From assembly GCF_016887565.1 (NCBI RefSeq), contig NZ_CP069396.1, forward strand, positions 8,166,001 through 8,230,000: 64,000 bases of DNA. Direction: 5' to 3'. The position numbers were made by a program, and so were the translations under genes. Positions 34,646 to 42,310 of this stretch are shown in pieces; positions within the stretch are counted from its first letter, which is position 1; each line of letters starts with the position of its first letter. The notes under the pieces were generated by a model, which was not told the DNA's origin, did not search any database, and was given only the letters and a program-made list of their open reading frames with translations. This DNA is from Archangium violaceum. GTDB taxonomy: Bacteria; Myxococcota; Myxococcia; Myxococcales; Myxococcaceae.

Positions 34646-35686
34646 TCAGTTCCGTGGGATGACTTCATCCGGCACGTTGTCGCGTAGGATGATCCGGTTG
34701 AGCTCCTCGACGAGCTCGCTCTGGAAACGACCCGAGCCGTTGAGATAACCCTCCGCGACCAGGATGTTCGACGTGAGCTCTCTGCTCCGGGGACGCAGGT
34801 TGTAGACCTTGCCGTACCATTGCCGCGCTTCGATGGAGACGATCTCGTCCAGGGAGCCATCCTGCTTCACCAGGTGCTCGCCGGCGACGAATAGTCGGGC
34901 CTTCTTCACACGGCCCTCGCTCGTCACGAGCGGGTGCTCGAGCGTCACGGCCAGCTTGCCCCCGGACTCCATGCGGAAGTGGAGGATCTCCTGGCTGGAG
35001 GCATCCCGATCCAGCGTGTAGCGCTCGACGGTGTCGCGGACGAGCTGGATGGAATCCAGCGTCGACTCCGGCGCCAGCGTCACCAGGTCGGCGACGCCCC
35101 TCGTCTGGGCCTCTTCGATGGAGACGGCCCCATCCTGGAAGAGAACCTTCTGGTCCGGCATGTAGCAACCCGGCTCGCAAATACCATCCACGAGCACCTG
35201 GACGGGCTTCAAGGTATAGCTGGCGTTGAGGATCTGGCTGCCGGTGTAACCCGCGGTCGGGGAGTTGGGCGCGCCCGGACCGAGGTACGGCACGTAATAA
35301 TTGTCAGGATCCACGTACACGGGATAGAGCCACATGCCGTAGTCCACGAAGGCGGTCGTGGAGTACGCCGTGTACTCCGACAGCCAGAAACGCTGATCCC
35401 GGGTGGCCGAGATGTTGTACGGGTCGTTGTTGGCCCATCGCTGGGCCCATTTCTGGCGACCTTCCCCCTGGTCGCTGTTGAGCTGATCCTGCGCGCACCG
35501 GTAGTAGCTGGGCGTCCAGGGAGGAGGCGGGACTCCACCTCCTCCGCCACCCTCGCTGGGTTCCTCCGGGTACATCTCGAGCATGTCGACCGCCCGGAGC
35601 TGCGCTTGCTGTTCCTGCTGCTCGAGGGCGAAGGCGTTCGTGGCACTCACGCAAAGCGCGAGCACCCACAGGGAGGGATTCTTCAT
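34646..35686 (-). CDS. Secreted Hint-domain protein 2
   Basis: 346 residues from the ATG at 35686 (MKNPSLWVLALCVSATNAFA signal peptide). It differs from its paralogues by a ~35-residue Gln- and Gly-rich insert (LEQQEQQAQL, then SEGGGGGGVPPPP) before the shared N-domain (YYRCAQDQL, GRQKWAQRWANNDPYN, YPVYVDP, LGPGAP). The Hint domain has Cys174 in ICEPGCYMPDQKVLF, TLEHPLVT (Thr248, His251), and KVYNLRPRSRELTSNILVAEG. The C-terminus NRIILRDNVPDEVIPRN is nearly the same as in protein 3. An upstream TTG at 35701 would add five residues and is less likely. It lies 86 bp upstream of protein 1 and 97 bp downstream of the S8 protease, with a hairpin between. Confidence 0.75.
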   Translation of the reverse strand: MKNPSLWVLALCVSATNAFALEQQEQQAQLRAVDMLEMYPEEPSEGGGGGGVPPPPWTPSYYRCAQDQLNSDQGEGRQKWAQRWANNDPYNISATRDQRFWLSEYTAYSTTAFVDYGMWLYPVYVDPDNYYVPYLGPGAPNSPTAGYTGSQILNASYTLKPVQVLVDGICEPGCYMPDQKVLFQDGAVSIEEAQTRGVADLVTLAPESTLDSIQLVRDTVERYTLDRDASSQEILHFRMESGGKLAVTLEHPLVTSEGRVKKARLFVAGEHLVKQDGSLDEIVSIEARQWYGKVYNLRPRSRELTSNILVAEGYLNGSGRFQSELVEELNRIILRDNVPDEVIPRN

Positions 35687-35745
35687 GGCTGATGACTCCA
35701 ATCCTCAAGACATCGACAAACAGCGAAGCGGCTTTCACATCAGGC

Positions 35746-35773
35746 GGAGGCGGGGCCGAGCGACCCCGCCTCC
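35746..35773 (-). terminator. Hairpin after the S8 protease gene
   Basis: Perfect 10-bp inverted repeat GGAGGCGGGG (35746-35755) and CCCCGCCTCC (35764-35773) with an 8-nt loop, 10 bp after the protease stop at 35783. No T-run follows, so it may reduce rather than stop transcription into the Hint gene downstream. Confidence 0.6.
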
Positions 35774-35782
35774 CGCGCTCCG

Positions 35783-37417
35783 TCAGTCGTTATGGGCCGA
35801 CTGGAGCGAGACCGGGGCCAGCGCCGGACGGAGGTTGAGCTTGCCGAGCGCACGGCGCAGATCGGGCCTCGGTCCAATCTGCTTCGCGTCGGCGGCCTGC
35901 GCGGTCCCCGTGGACACCAGGAGATCACGAATCGCCAGGGGCGACAGCGGGTAGCGCCCATTGGCCTTCAGGGCCCCCTGGATGCTGGCGACCGAGGCGG
36001 TGACGATGGGGGAAGCGCTGGAGGTGCCGCTGAACACCGAGGTGTAGTACTGGTTCTCGTCACCCGGGTTGAAGCGGTCCCCGTAACCCGTCGAGGTGAC
36101 CACCTCGCCCCAGGCGTGCACGTCCACCCGGCTGCCATAGTTGGTCCAGCACATTGGCACCCGGCCCGCGGACGAGCTGGCGCCCACGAGGATGGCACCG
36201 GAGTCTCGCGTGTTGCGGTTGAAGACACCCCCGTAGGCGGCGTCATCCAGGTTCGAGCTGCCGTTGCCGGCGGCCTCGACCACCGTCACGCCATTGATGG
36301 AAGCCAGGGAGATGGCGTCGTACTCCGCCTGCCAGTACTCCATGGCGATGTAGTCGCACTGCGGGGTGTTGCACGTGCAGGGAGTGCTGTTGGCCGGTCC
36401 CAGGCGGTGCAGCTCGATCAGGACGACGCCTCCCGCCCCCACCGCGTTGGCGGCATTGGTGATGGCACTGGCCACGCTCTGCGCGCCAATGGCCTCGTGG
36501 CCAATCTGGGCCCCATGGGCAATGCCCGTCACGCCATAACCGTTCTGTACGCCCACCATCTCACCCACCACCGCGGTGCCATGGTTGCGCCAGCCGATGT
36601 CGGCGAACTGGGTGCCCCCCGTATGGAAGAAGGTGGGCAGATCCTCGTGAGTGGTGCGCCACGCGCCCTCCACGTCGACGATCTTCACGCCCGAGCCATT
36701 GCCTCCGGCGACGGTCCACGCGTACAGCGCGTCCACGCCCAGCGGCGCGGCCTGGAGGTAGCCCTGCTCCCCCTGGAACTGCGGGGTGGTCGGAGCCAGG
36801 TCCACGGCGCCCAGCACGGACGTCACCAGCTGGGGCAAGGAGACCGCCGCGGGCTCCGCCAGCGGCTCGGCATAGGCGGTCTCCACGCTCGGCAGCGCGT
36901 CGAGCTCGGCCACCAGCTTCGCCATGTCCGAGGCGGTGGTGCCCTCCGCCAGGGGCACCTCCATGTACAGGTTGAGGTCCGCCATCTCCCGCCCACCGCG
37001 GAGCTCCGCGGTGGCCTTGTTGGCCGTCAGCGTCCGCTCGTCCGCGGTGAACAACCGGGCCAGCCTGCCCGCGCGAGACTCTCGCGACACGGCCTTGTGG
37101 ACGATCTCCAGATCCGACGACAGCCGGGCATCGTCCAACCGGAGCGCGGACAGCTTGGAGCGCTCCTGCTCGCTACGCTCCGCCACGTCCACGCTCAGCG
37201 AGCTGCCCCGCAGGCGCACATGGGTGCCCTCATGGAACTTGATGACGACGCGCGAGACCTGGACGTCCCTGCGCTGGCTCGCGGCAACTCCCTTCTTCGG
37301 CAACACTCGGGGCTCCAGCTCCCGCGCCCCCGCGACCGCCGGGGCGGCAACCCCCAGGGCAAGCGCCATGGACAGACCACGCATGACACCACCCAGCTGA
37401 ACACTCCTGGCACTCAT
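35783..37417 (-). CDS. Secreted subtilisin-like (S8) serine protease
   Basis: 544-residue exported protease: signal peptide (residues 1-~30, LSMALALGVAAPAVAGA), a ~190-residue propeptide, then the catalytic domain. The triad is Asp248 in VKIVDVEGAW, His279 in WRNHGTAVVGEM, and Ser466 in SGTSSASPIV, with the oxyanion Asn385 in EAAGNGSS. The Asp box is unusual (DVEGAW instead of D-S/T-G). A short Cys-rich insert, CTCNTPQC, lies near 347-354. The ATG at 37417 follows GAGGAG at 7 nt. It lies within the Hint cluster and is a natural candidate for cutting or activating the exported products of that cluster, which is inference. Myxobacteria also use many S8 proteases for prey digestion. Confidence 0.88.
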   Translation of the reverse strand: MSARSVQLGGVMRGLSMALALGVAAPAVAGARELEPRVLPKKGVAASQRRDVQVSRVVIKFHEGTHVRLRGSSLSVDVAERSEQERSKLSALRLDDARLSSDLEIVHKAVSRESRAGRLARLFTADERTLTANKATAELRGGREMADLNLYMEVPLAEGTTASDMAKLVAELDALPSVETAYAEPLAEPAAVSLPQLVTSVLGAVDLAPTTPQFQGEQGYLQAAPLGVDALYAWTVAGGNGSGVKIVDVEGAWRTTHEDLPTFFHTGGTQFADIGWRNHGTAVVGEMVGVQNGYGVTGIAHGAQIGHEAIGAQSVASAITNAANAVGAGGVVLIELHRLGPANSTPCTCNTPQCDYIAMEYWQAEYDAISLASINGVTVVEAAGNGSSNLDDAAYGGVFNRNTRDSGAILVGASSSAGRVPMCWTNYGSRVDVHAWGEVVTSTGYGDRFNPGDENQYYTSVFSGTSSASPIVTASVASIQGALKANGRYPLSPLAIRDLLVSTGTAQAADAKQIGPRPDLRRALGKLNLRPALAPVSLQSAHND

Positions 37418-37445
37418 GGAATCGCTCCTCTTGTTCGGATAGTCG

Positions 37446-38897
37446 TTACGGCTGTGAATTCAGATTGAAGCGGGCGATGAACGCATCCTGCCGGCCCTGG
37501 CTGCCCAATCCCCACAGATCGCCCGTCGTGAAGCCCGTGATGACGACGTCTCCCGCCTTGGTGACGATGACGTCGGAAGCCTCGTCGTTGCCGGTCGTTC
37601 CGATCTGACGGGACCAGTCCATGTTCCCCTGGGCGTCGTACCTGGCGACGAACGCATCCCGGCCTCCAGCGTTGTTCTTGCCCTCCTGCATCGCGCCGGT
37701 CGTGAAGCCCGCGACGTAGACCCTGCCCTCCGTGTCGAGCGCCATCCCCGTCGCACGGCTGAACTTCGACTTCACGCCGATCCGCTTGATCCACTCCGGC
37801 CGGTCTCCATTCACGCTGTACTTCAGCAGGAACGAGTTCTGGAGGCCGTCGTTCTCGGACATGCCCTGCTCGAGATCGCTGAAGGAAACGGCCAGGACAT
37901 AGAGATGACCCGCGTCATCCACCACCGCATCGAGCGCCGCGTCGATGTCGGACGTTGCCACCTGGCTCTTCCACGCCTCCACGTCCAGGTCATCCTGGGC
38001 AATCTTCGTGACGAACACATCCGTGGAGCCCGCGTGGCTCCCAGGCTCCTTGTAATCACCCATCGTCGAGCCCACGATGAAGATGTTGCCGGACGAGTCG
38101 AGCGCGAGGCCCTCGGCCCGATCATGGTCGGACGTCCCATACATCTTCCGCGTGGCGATCGTGCCGTCCGGGCTCAGCTTGTCGAGGGTGATCTGGAAGC
38201 CTTCGTAGACATCCTCCTGTGAGGTGCCCGCGATGTAGGCGTTGACGCCATTGCTCTCTTGACGCAAGGCGACGCCCAGCGCGGCATCTTCCTCGGCCGA
38301 GCCGTACTGCCGTGTCCATTCCCGGGTGCCAGTGGAGCGCAACTTCGTGGCGAAGATGTCATTGAAGCCCTGTCCGGACTCGGACGCGCCTGGCATCTGA
38401 CCGGCGGTACTCCCCACCAGGTAGGTCGTCCTATCGGACGCGATGGCGATGTCCTTGACACTGTCTTCGCCCGCGGAACCCAGCTGGGTGATCCTCACGT
38501 CGGGAAAGAACAACGTCCCCGCGGGGCTGGTGTCCGGCATGATCGGCGGAAAACGGGCGGAGAAGACATCCAGCCCCGCTCCGGCCTCCGTCACGTTGAG
38601 GTTGCCAGCCCCACTGAAGCGGCCCCGGGTGTTGCCCGCGACATAGATATTGCACTCATCATCGGTGCCAATCGCGACCCCCGTATCGTCCTGGTCCGTG
38701 CCGAATTGCCAGATGTCCCAGACGTGCACCCGTGAGCAAGGGGGGGAGCCCAGATTTCCACAGGTCCCGGATGCCTCGCAGCCGGTGGGGTCACCATTGG
38801 GCTCATCGACGTTAGGGGTATCGCAACCCGTCCAGGCCAGCAACAGGGCGGAGAGCAGCTTGGAGGCGTGAAGCGTGGAGCGTAGGAGCGTGTTCAT
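37446..38897 (-). CDS. SBBP-repeat (beta-propeller) lipoprotein
   Basis: 483-residue exported protein with a lipoprotein-like signal (HASKLLSALLLAWTGC; the WTGC lipobox is imperfect). The mature part holds about seven to eight ~55-residue repeats of the SBBP/delta-60 type: GVAIGTDDECNIYVAGNTRG, DIAIASDRTTYLVGSTAG, GLALDSSGNIFIVGSTMGDY, GMALDTEGRVYVAGFTTG and DVIVTKAGDVVITGFTTGDL, which should fold as a beta-propeller. The ATG overlaps the stop of the upstream membrane-protein gene (ATGA, 38894-38897), so the two are coupled. It lies 28 bp before the S8 protease gene. A surface scaffold or binding role is likely, and the ligand is unknown. Confidence 0.78.
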   Translation of the reverse strand: MNTLLRSTLHASKLLSALLLAWTGCDTPNVDEPNGDPTGCEASGTCGNLGSPPCSRVHVWDIWQFGTDQDDTGVAIGTDDECNIYVAGNTRGRFSGAGNLNVTEAGAGLDVFSARFPPIMPDTSPAGTLFFPDVRITQLGSAGEDSVKDIAIASDRTTYLVGSTAGQMPGASESGQGFNDIFATKLRSTGTREWTRQYGSAEEDAALGVALRQESNGVNAYIAGTSQEDVYEGFQITLDKLSPDGTIATRKMYGTSDHDRAEGLALDSSGNIFIVGSTMGDYKEPGSHAGSTDVFVTKIAQDDLDVEAWKSQVATSDIDAALDAVVDDAGHLYVLAVSFSDLEQGMSENDGLQNSFLLKYSVNGDRPEWIKRIGVKSKFSRATGMALDTEGRVYVAGFTTGAMQEGKNNAGGRDAFVARYDAQGNMDWSRQIGTTGNDEASDVIVTKAGDVVITGFTTGDLWGLGSQGRQDAFIARFNLNSQP

Positions 38898-39694
38898 TTT
38901 TTGTCCGCGAGTGCCCAGAGGGCGTCGTAGCGAAGCATGGAGTACTTGAGCAGCTTTTCCAGGTCCGTACCGCGCACGCTCGCCAGCAGTTCCTCGGCCC
39001 GCTTGCGATCGTTGTAGAGCATGACCATGAAGAGCTCGACCTTGTCTCCAGACAGGGAGCGGCGCAGCTCCAGATCCTGATCGGCTCGGATGTTCCTGGC
39101 GAGGATGACCTCCTCGACGTCCTTCAACAGCGCCTGCCGTTCCGGGTTCTCCTTCCACTCCAATCCCATCCCCAGATATTCGACCCGGTAGAGCCGCTTG
39201 AACTGTCCCTCCTCCGTGAAGGTCTTCTCGTCGGCGGCGAGCAGATCCCTCTTGGCGGCTTCGATGAGCTCGCGATCCTTGTACATGCCGCGCAACATCT
39301 CCTTCTCTTGCGGCTTGAGCAGGACCTTGCGCTGAAGTTGCCGGAACTGGGCGATGTCCGGATTGGCCGCCATGACGCGCTGACGGAGGGCATCCAGCGG
39401 CGAGCGGGGCTTGGCCAGGAGCGGCGGCGTGGTGTCCGTCTCCAACGGATCACTGACGACCACGGGATGCGCGGACTCGACGGGCACCTGGGGCTTGCCG
39501 GACTGGGGACTCAACGGCCGCGCGGGCTCGGATGGCGGGCTCGCGGCCACACGGGGCTGCTCCGGCGCGGGAGTGGGCGCCTCACTGGCGAACACGCCCG
39601 CCTTGCTCAGGAAGAAGAAGAGGACGGATGACCCCAGGACCAGGACGGCCAGCAGGGGAAGGACGAGATGCTTGGATTGAGGCTTGCGGTCCAT
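38894..39694 (-). CDS. Single-pass membrane protein of the Hint cluster
   Basis: 266-residue protein: short cytoplasmic N-terminus, one membrane helix (LVLPLLAVLVLGSSVLFFFL, residues ~10-29), a Pro/Ala-rich linker of ~65 residues and a C-terminal helical domain with SPLDALRQRVMAANPDIAQF, RQLQRKVLLKPQEKEMLRGM and LLASVRGTDLEKLLKYSML. I do not recognise the domain. Residues 1-37 of the longer frame are not protein-like; the ATG at 39694 has GGAG 6 nt upstream and is preferred. Its stop overlaps the start of the SBBP lipoprotein gene, implying matched amounts of the two proteins. The topology suggests a periplasmic coiled or helical domain tethered to the inner membrane. Confidence 0.65.
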   Translation of the reverse strand: MDRKPQSKHLVLPLLAVLVLGSSVLFFFLSKAGVFASEAPTPAPEQPRVAASPPSEPARPLSPQSGKPQVPVESAHPVVVSDPLETDTTPPLLAKPRSPLDALRQRVMAANPDIAQFRQLQRKVLLKPQEKEMLRGMYKDRELIEAAKRDLLAADEKTFTEEGQFKRLYRVEYLGMGLEWKENPERQALLKDVEEVILARNIRADQDLELRRSLSGDKVELFMVMLYNDRKRAEELLASVRGTDLEKLLKYSMLRYDALWALADKK

Positions 39695-39749
39695 TCGGAG
39701 CTCCAACTTCGGGACTGGCAGCGCTGGGTGGACGAGAGACACCAGGGGT

Positions 39750-39778
39750 GGGAGCCCGCTCCTCGTGGACGGGCTCCC
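39750..39778 (-). terminator. Hairpin between Hint gene 3 and the membrane-protein gene
   Basis: Perfect 9-bp inverted repeat GGGAGCCCG (39750-39758) and CGGGCTCCC (39770-39778), 11-nt loop, 28 bp after the Hint gene 3 stop. No T-run; partial termination or mRNA end protection is likely. Confidence 0.55.
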
Positions 39779-39805
39779 CTCCCCCAGCCATACAACGTCA
39801 CTCAC

Positions 39806-40750
39806 TCAGTTCTGGGGGATGACGTCGTCCGGCACGTTCTTGCGCAGGATGAGCCGGTTGAGCTCCTCCACGTACTCGCTCTGGAAACGGGCGGAGCCAT
39901 TGAGGTAGCCCTCCGCCACCAGGATGTTGGAGGTGAGATCCTTGCTCACCGGGCGCAGGTTGTAGACCCGGCCGTACCACGAGCGCTTCTCGATGGTGAC
40001 GATCTGATCGAGCGAGCCGTCCTGACGGACCAGGTGCTCACCAACGGTGAACTCCTTGGCCTTGCGCAGGCTGCCCTCGCCGGTCACGAGCGGGTGCTCG
40101 AGCGTCACGGACAGCTTGCCACCCGAGGCCATCCGGAAGTCGAGGACGTCCTGCCGGACGGGATCCCGATCCACCGTGTAGCGCTCGACGGTGTTGTTGA
40201 CGAGCTGCACGGCGTCCAGGGTGGACTCGGAGGACAGCGTCACCAGATCGTCGGCGCCCGCCTGCTGGGCCTTCTCGATCGGCACCTCACCGCTCTGGAA
40301 GAGGACCTTCTGATCCGGCGTGTAGCAACCCGGCTCGCACACGCCGTCCATCAGCACCTGGACCGGCTTGATGGTGTAGTCCAGGTTGAAGATCTGATCG
40401 CCGGTGAGGCCGGCGGTGTCGCTCCCCGCGGCGCCGGGCCCCATCACCGGATCGTAGCCCTGGTTGGGATCCACGTACACGGGGTAGAGCCAGGTCTGGT
40501 AGTTGTTGAGCGAGTCCAGCGCGTCCTGGTTGAACATGGCCGCCCAGAAGCGCTGATCCTTGTTGGCCGAGATGTTGTAGGGATCGGCATCCGCCCACTT
40601 CTTGGCCCACTGCTGGCGGCCACGGGCCTGATCCTGATTGGTGATCTGATCGAACGCGCAGCGGTAGCTGCTGGGGGCCCACGCCGCGGATGCCTGCGTG
40701 GCGAGACCCAGAGTCATGGTGACGGCGCAAAGCGACAGGCTCTTCTTCAT
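39806..40750 (-). CDS. Secreted Hint-domain protein 3
   Basis: 314 residues with signal peptide MKKSLSLCAVTMTLGLATQASA and AGGAG 6 nt before the ATG. The shared N-domain is well kept (WAPSSYRCAFDQITNQDQA, GRQQWAKKWADADPYNISAN, KDQRFW, YPVYVDP, MGPGAAGS). The Hint domain has Cys142 in VCEPGCYTPDQKVLF, TLEHPLVT (Thr216, His219), and RVYNLRPVSKDLTSNILVAEG, then ~30 residues to the end. It is closer to protein 2 in its C-terminal half and to protein 1 in its signal peptide and N-domain, so the three arose by duplication and possibly exchange. It has its own strong promoter and a ~240-nt leader. As in the paralogues, no terminal His-Asn for splicing is present. Confidence 0.77.
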   Translation of the reverse strand: MKKSLSLCAVTMTLGLATQASAAWAPSSYRCAFDQITNQDQARGRQQWAKKWADADPYNISANKDQRFWAAMFNQDALDSLNNYQTWLYPVYVDPNQGYDPVMGPGAAGSDTAGLTGDQIFNLDYTIKPVQVLMDGVCEPGCYTPDQKVLFQSGEVPIEKAQQAGADDLVTLSSESTLDAVQLVNNTVERYTVDRDPVRQDVLDFRMASGGKLSVTLEHPLVTGEGSLRKAKEFTVGEHLVRQDGSLDQIVTIEKRSWYGRVYNLRPVSKDLTSNILVAEGYLNGSARFQSEYVEELNRLILRKNVPDDVIPQN

Positions 40751-40837
40751 GCCCGACTCCTGTGGTGTGATTTCGAATGGACTTCGTCCCTGTCTTGCGC
40801 CACGACTGACGACAGGGGTGCTGCTTTCCCGCCTGGC

Positions 40838-40854
40838 TGTAGGAAATCCCTACA
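40838..40854. promoter_or_regulatory. 17-bp palindrome in the Hint gene 3 leader
   Basis: TGTAGG, AAATC, CCTACA: perfect 6-bp arms around 5 bp, ~85 bp before the start codon and downstream of the promoter. The minus-strand reading TGTAGGGATT recurs upstream of the promoter at 29359. It may be a regulator site or an RNA hairpin. Confidence 0.4.
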
Positions 40855-40877
40855 CGAGTGCCCTCTGGCTACCCCAC

Positions 40878-40899
40878 GAAACCTTGGGGAAACCTTGGG
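40878..40899. repeat. Tandem 11-bp direct repeat
   Basis: GAAACCTTGGG occurs twice head to tail (40878-40888 and 40889-40899) in the Hint gene 3 leader. It is a candidate tandem binding site, or slippage product. Confidence 0.5.
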
Positions 40900-40998
40900 C
40901 TTGGCGCCTCATGACCAGGAACGGATTTGGAGCACTCGTCCAGACAACGACTGCCGCGCAGCTGAAAGAAGTGAAAAGCCGCGCTCACCTGGAAAACG

Positions 40999-41026
40999 AG
41001 TATAAAACTTTTTCACGGAGTGTCAA
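40999..41026 (-). promoter_or_regulatory. Near-consensus sigma70 promoter of Hint gene 3
   Basis: TTGACA (41021-41026), 16-bp spacer and TATACT (40999-41004) on the minus strand: six of six and five of six matches to the sigma70 consensus. It shares TTTGACACT with the promoter at 42355-42384. The start would be near 40992. Confidence 0.7.
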
Positions 41027-41078
41027 ACCACAGCGTGAAAAAATAGCAGGAACTGATACAGACACGGGGAACGGACGT

Positions 41079-41110
41079 GGAGCGCCAGAGAAGGGAACCC
41101 CTGGCGCTCC
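41079..41110 (-). terminator. Terminator hairpin after the 41132 gene
   Basis: Perfect 10-bp inverted repeat GGAGCGCCAG (41079-41088) and CTGGCGCTCC (41101-41110) with a 12-nt loop, 21 bp after the stop codon. A T-run follows only ~40 bp later on the minus strand (near 41042-41037). Confidence 0.65.
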
Positions 41111-41131
41111 GACAACCCGCGCATGCAACGG

Positions 41132-42310
41132 CTACATGCCCATGGGATCCATTCCCAGGATGAGCGAACCGTTGTTGGTGTAGAGGTTCCAGTTGCGAGT
41201 GATACCAGACCAGCTGGCAATGGTCAGGGTCCAGGTCTTCTTGAAGAACCAGAAGCCCACCCGCACCCAGAGCTTCAGGTTGCCATTGAGGGTGTTCAGG
41301 TTGAGATCCGCCTTGAGCGTCCAGTCGAGGGAATAGAACGGCCAGAACAGCTCGGCGAAGGCGGGCAGGCTCACGTTGATGAGCGTCACGGCGCCCTCCA
41401 CGCCCACGCCCGCGACGACGATGTCCACGCCCGCGGAGGCATTGGCATTACCCCAGCCACCCGCGGTGGCGGTGAGCCTGGCCACCGTCGGACCAATCTG
41501 TCCCGAGACCGTCAGCTTGAGACCGCCGCTGACGGACGCCGAGACGGAAACCGGCACGGGGCCCACCATGAAGCGCTTGGTGGCGGAGAAGAAGGTGCGG
41601 CTCCAGTTGATGGGGGTGATCTCGAAGCTGTAGTAGAGGTTGCCCGACCATACCTGCTGACCCATGGCGAACAGGCGCGCGGTGCCACTGTTGTTTCCGC
41701 CCTGCTGACCGGAGACCTCGGCACGTGCCCGGACGATCTCCTTCTGGGCTCCGAAGGCCACGGCGTAGACCTTGCCCTCGGCGTAGGCCTCGACCCGCTT
41801 CTCGGCCGTGCCCGTCGACGGAGTGGCGGTCATCGAGGCATCGATGATGTAGCCCGCTCCGAACACGCTGTTGCCCAGGTTCTCGCTCCGGTAGTAGCTC
41901 TTGGTGAAGGGAGAGTTGGCGGGAGGCGCGGCGTTGTCATTGGTCACGACCGTCGGCGGGGAGACGTCACCCTGGTTGGCCTCCGGGATGATGCCCTGAT
42001 TGATGGTGATGACCTTGCTGCCATCCGTCGGGTCCGTGGAGAGCACGCCCCCGGTGCGCGACAGCTCATCATTGATGATGAGCTGCTGCTCGGCGGCAGA
42101 GTAGGAACCCGCGAAGGGGTAGCTCGACTCCCACTCGTAGTTGTTATTGAGCTGGTAACCACTCGGATAGGACGTCGTGGGAAAGCTCGCGTGATCCACC
42201 TCGTAGACGACGGGATCGACGTAGGTGGGAACCTGCGCTGAAGCCGCCTGCGGAAGACCTAGCGCGAGCAGAAACGCGGCAGCGCCCATCGACAAACGAA
42301 TACCGGACAT
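41132..42310 (-). CDS. Secreted beta-rich protein of unknown function
   Basis: 392-residue exported protein: signal peptide MSGIRLSMGAAAFLLALGLPQAASAQ, start ATG at 42310 with AGAGGGGG 4 nt upstream. The N-terminal third is Tyr- and Asn-rich (YPSGYQLNNNYEWESSYPF). The C-terminal two thirds are long alternating strands (VYAVAFGAQKEIVRARAEV, PVSVSASVSGGLKLTVSGQI, NASAGVDIVVAGVGVEGAV, NLKLWVRVGFWFFKKTWTLT), suggesting a beta-sandwich or a barrel-like sheet able to bind a hydrophobic ligand. I do not recognise the family. It has its own promoter and terminator and lies in the island between Hint gene 3 and the divergent LLTP-like gene, which suggests related control. Confidence 0.7.
   Translation of the reverse strand: MSGIRLSMGAAAFLLALGLPQAASAQVPTYVDPVVYEVDHASFPTTSYPSGYQLNNNYEWESSYPFAGSYSAAEQQLIINDELSRTGGVLSTDPTDGSKVITINQGIIPEANQGDVSPPTVVTNDNAAPPANSPFTKSYYRSENLGNSVFGAGYIIDASMTATPSTGTAEKRVEAYAEGKVYAVAFGAQKEIVRARAEVSGQQGGNNSGTARLFAMGQQVWSGNLYYSFEITPINWSRTFFSATKRFMVGPVPVSVSASVSGGLKLTVSGQIGPTVARLTATAGGWGNANASAGVDIVVAGVGVEGAVTLINVSLPAFAELFWPFYSLDWTLKADLNLNTLNGNLKLWVRVGFWFFKKTWTLTIASWSGITRNWNLYTNNGSLILGMDPMGM

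Larger units (their letters stand above)
40751..41131. promoter_or_regulatory. 381-bp control region upstream of Hint gene 3
   Basis: No gene. It contains, in minus-strand order, the terminator hairpin of the 41132 gene (41079-41110), a near-consensus promoter (40999-41026), a tandem 11-bp repeat and a 17-bp palindrome. By eye it is richer in A and T than the surrounding coding DNA, especially at 40980-41045. Confidence 0.6.

Noticed and set aside
33592-40750. Polymorphic toxins with pretoxin-Hint domains
   Set aside because: Only ~28-30 residues follow the Hint domain in each protein, there is no toxin fold, and no small immunity gene follows.
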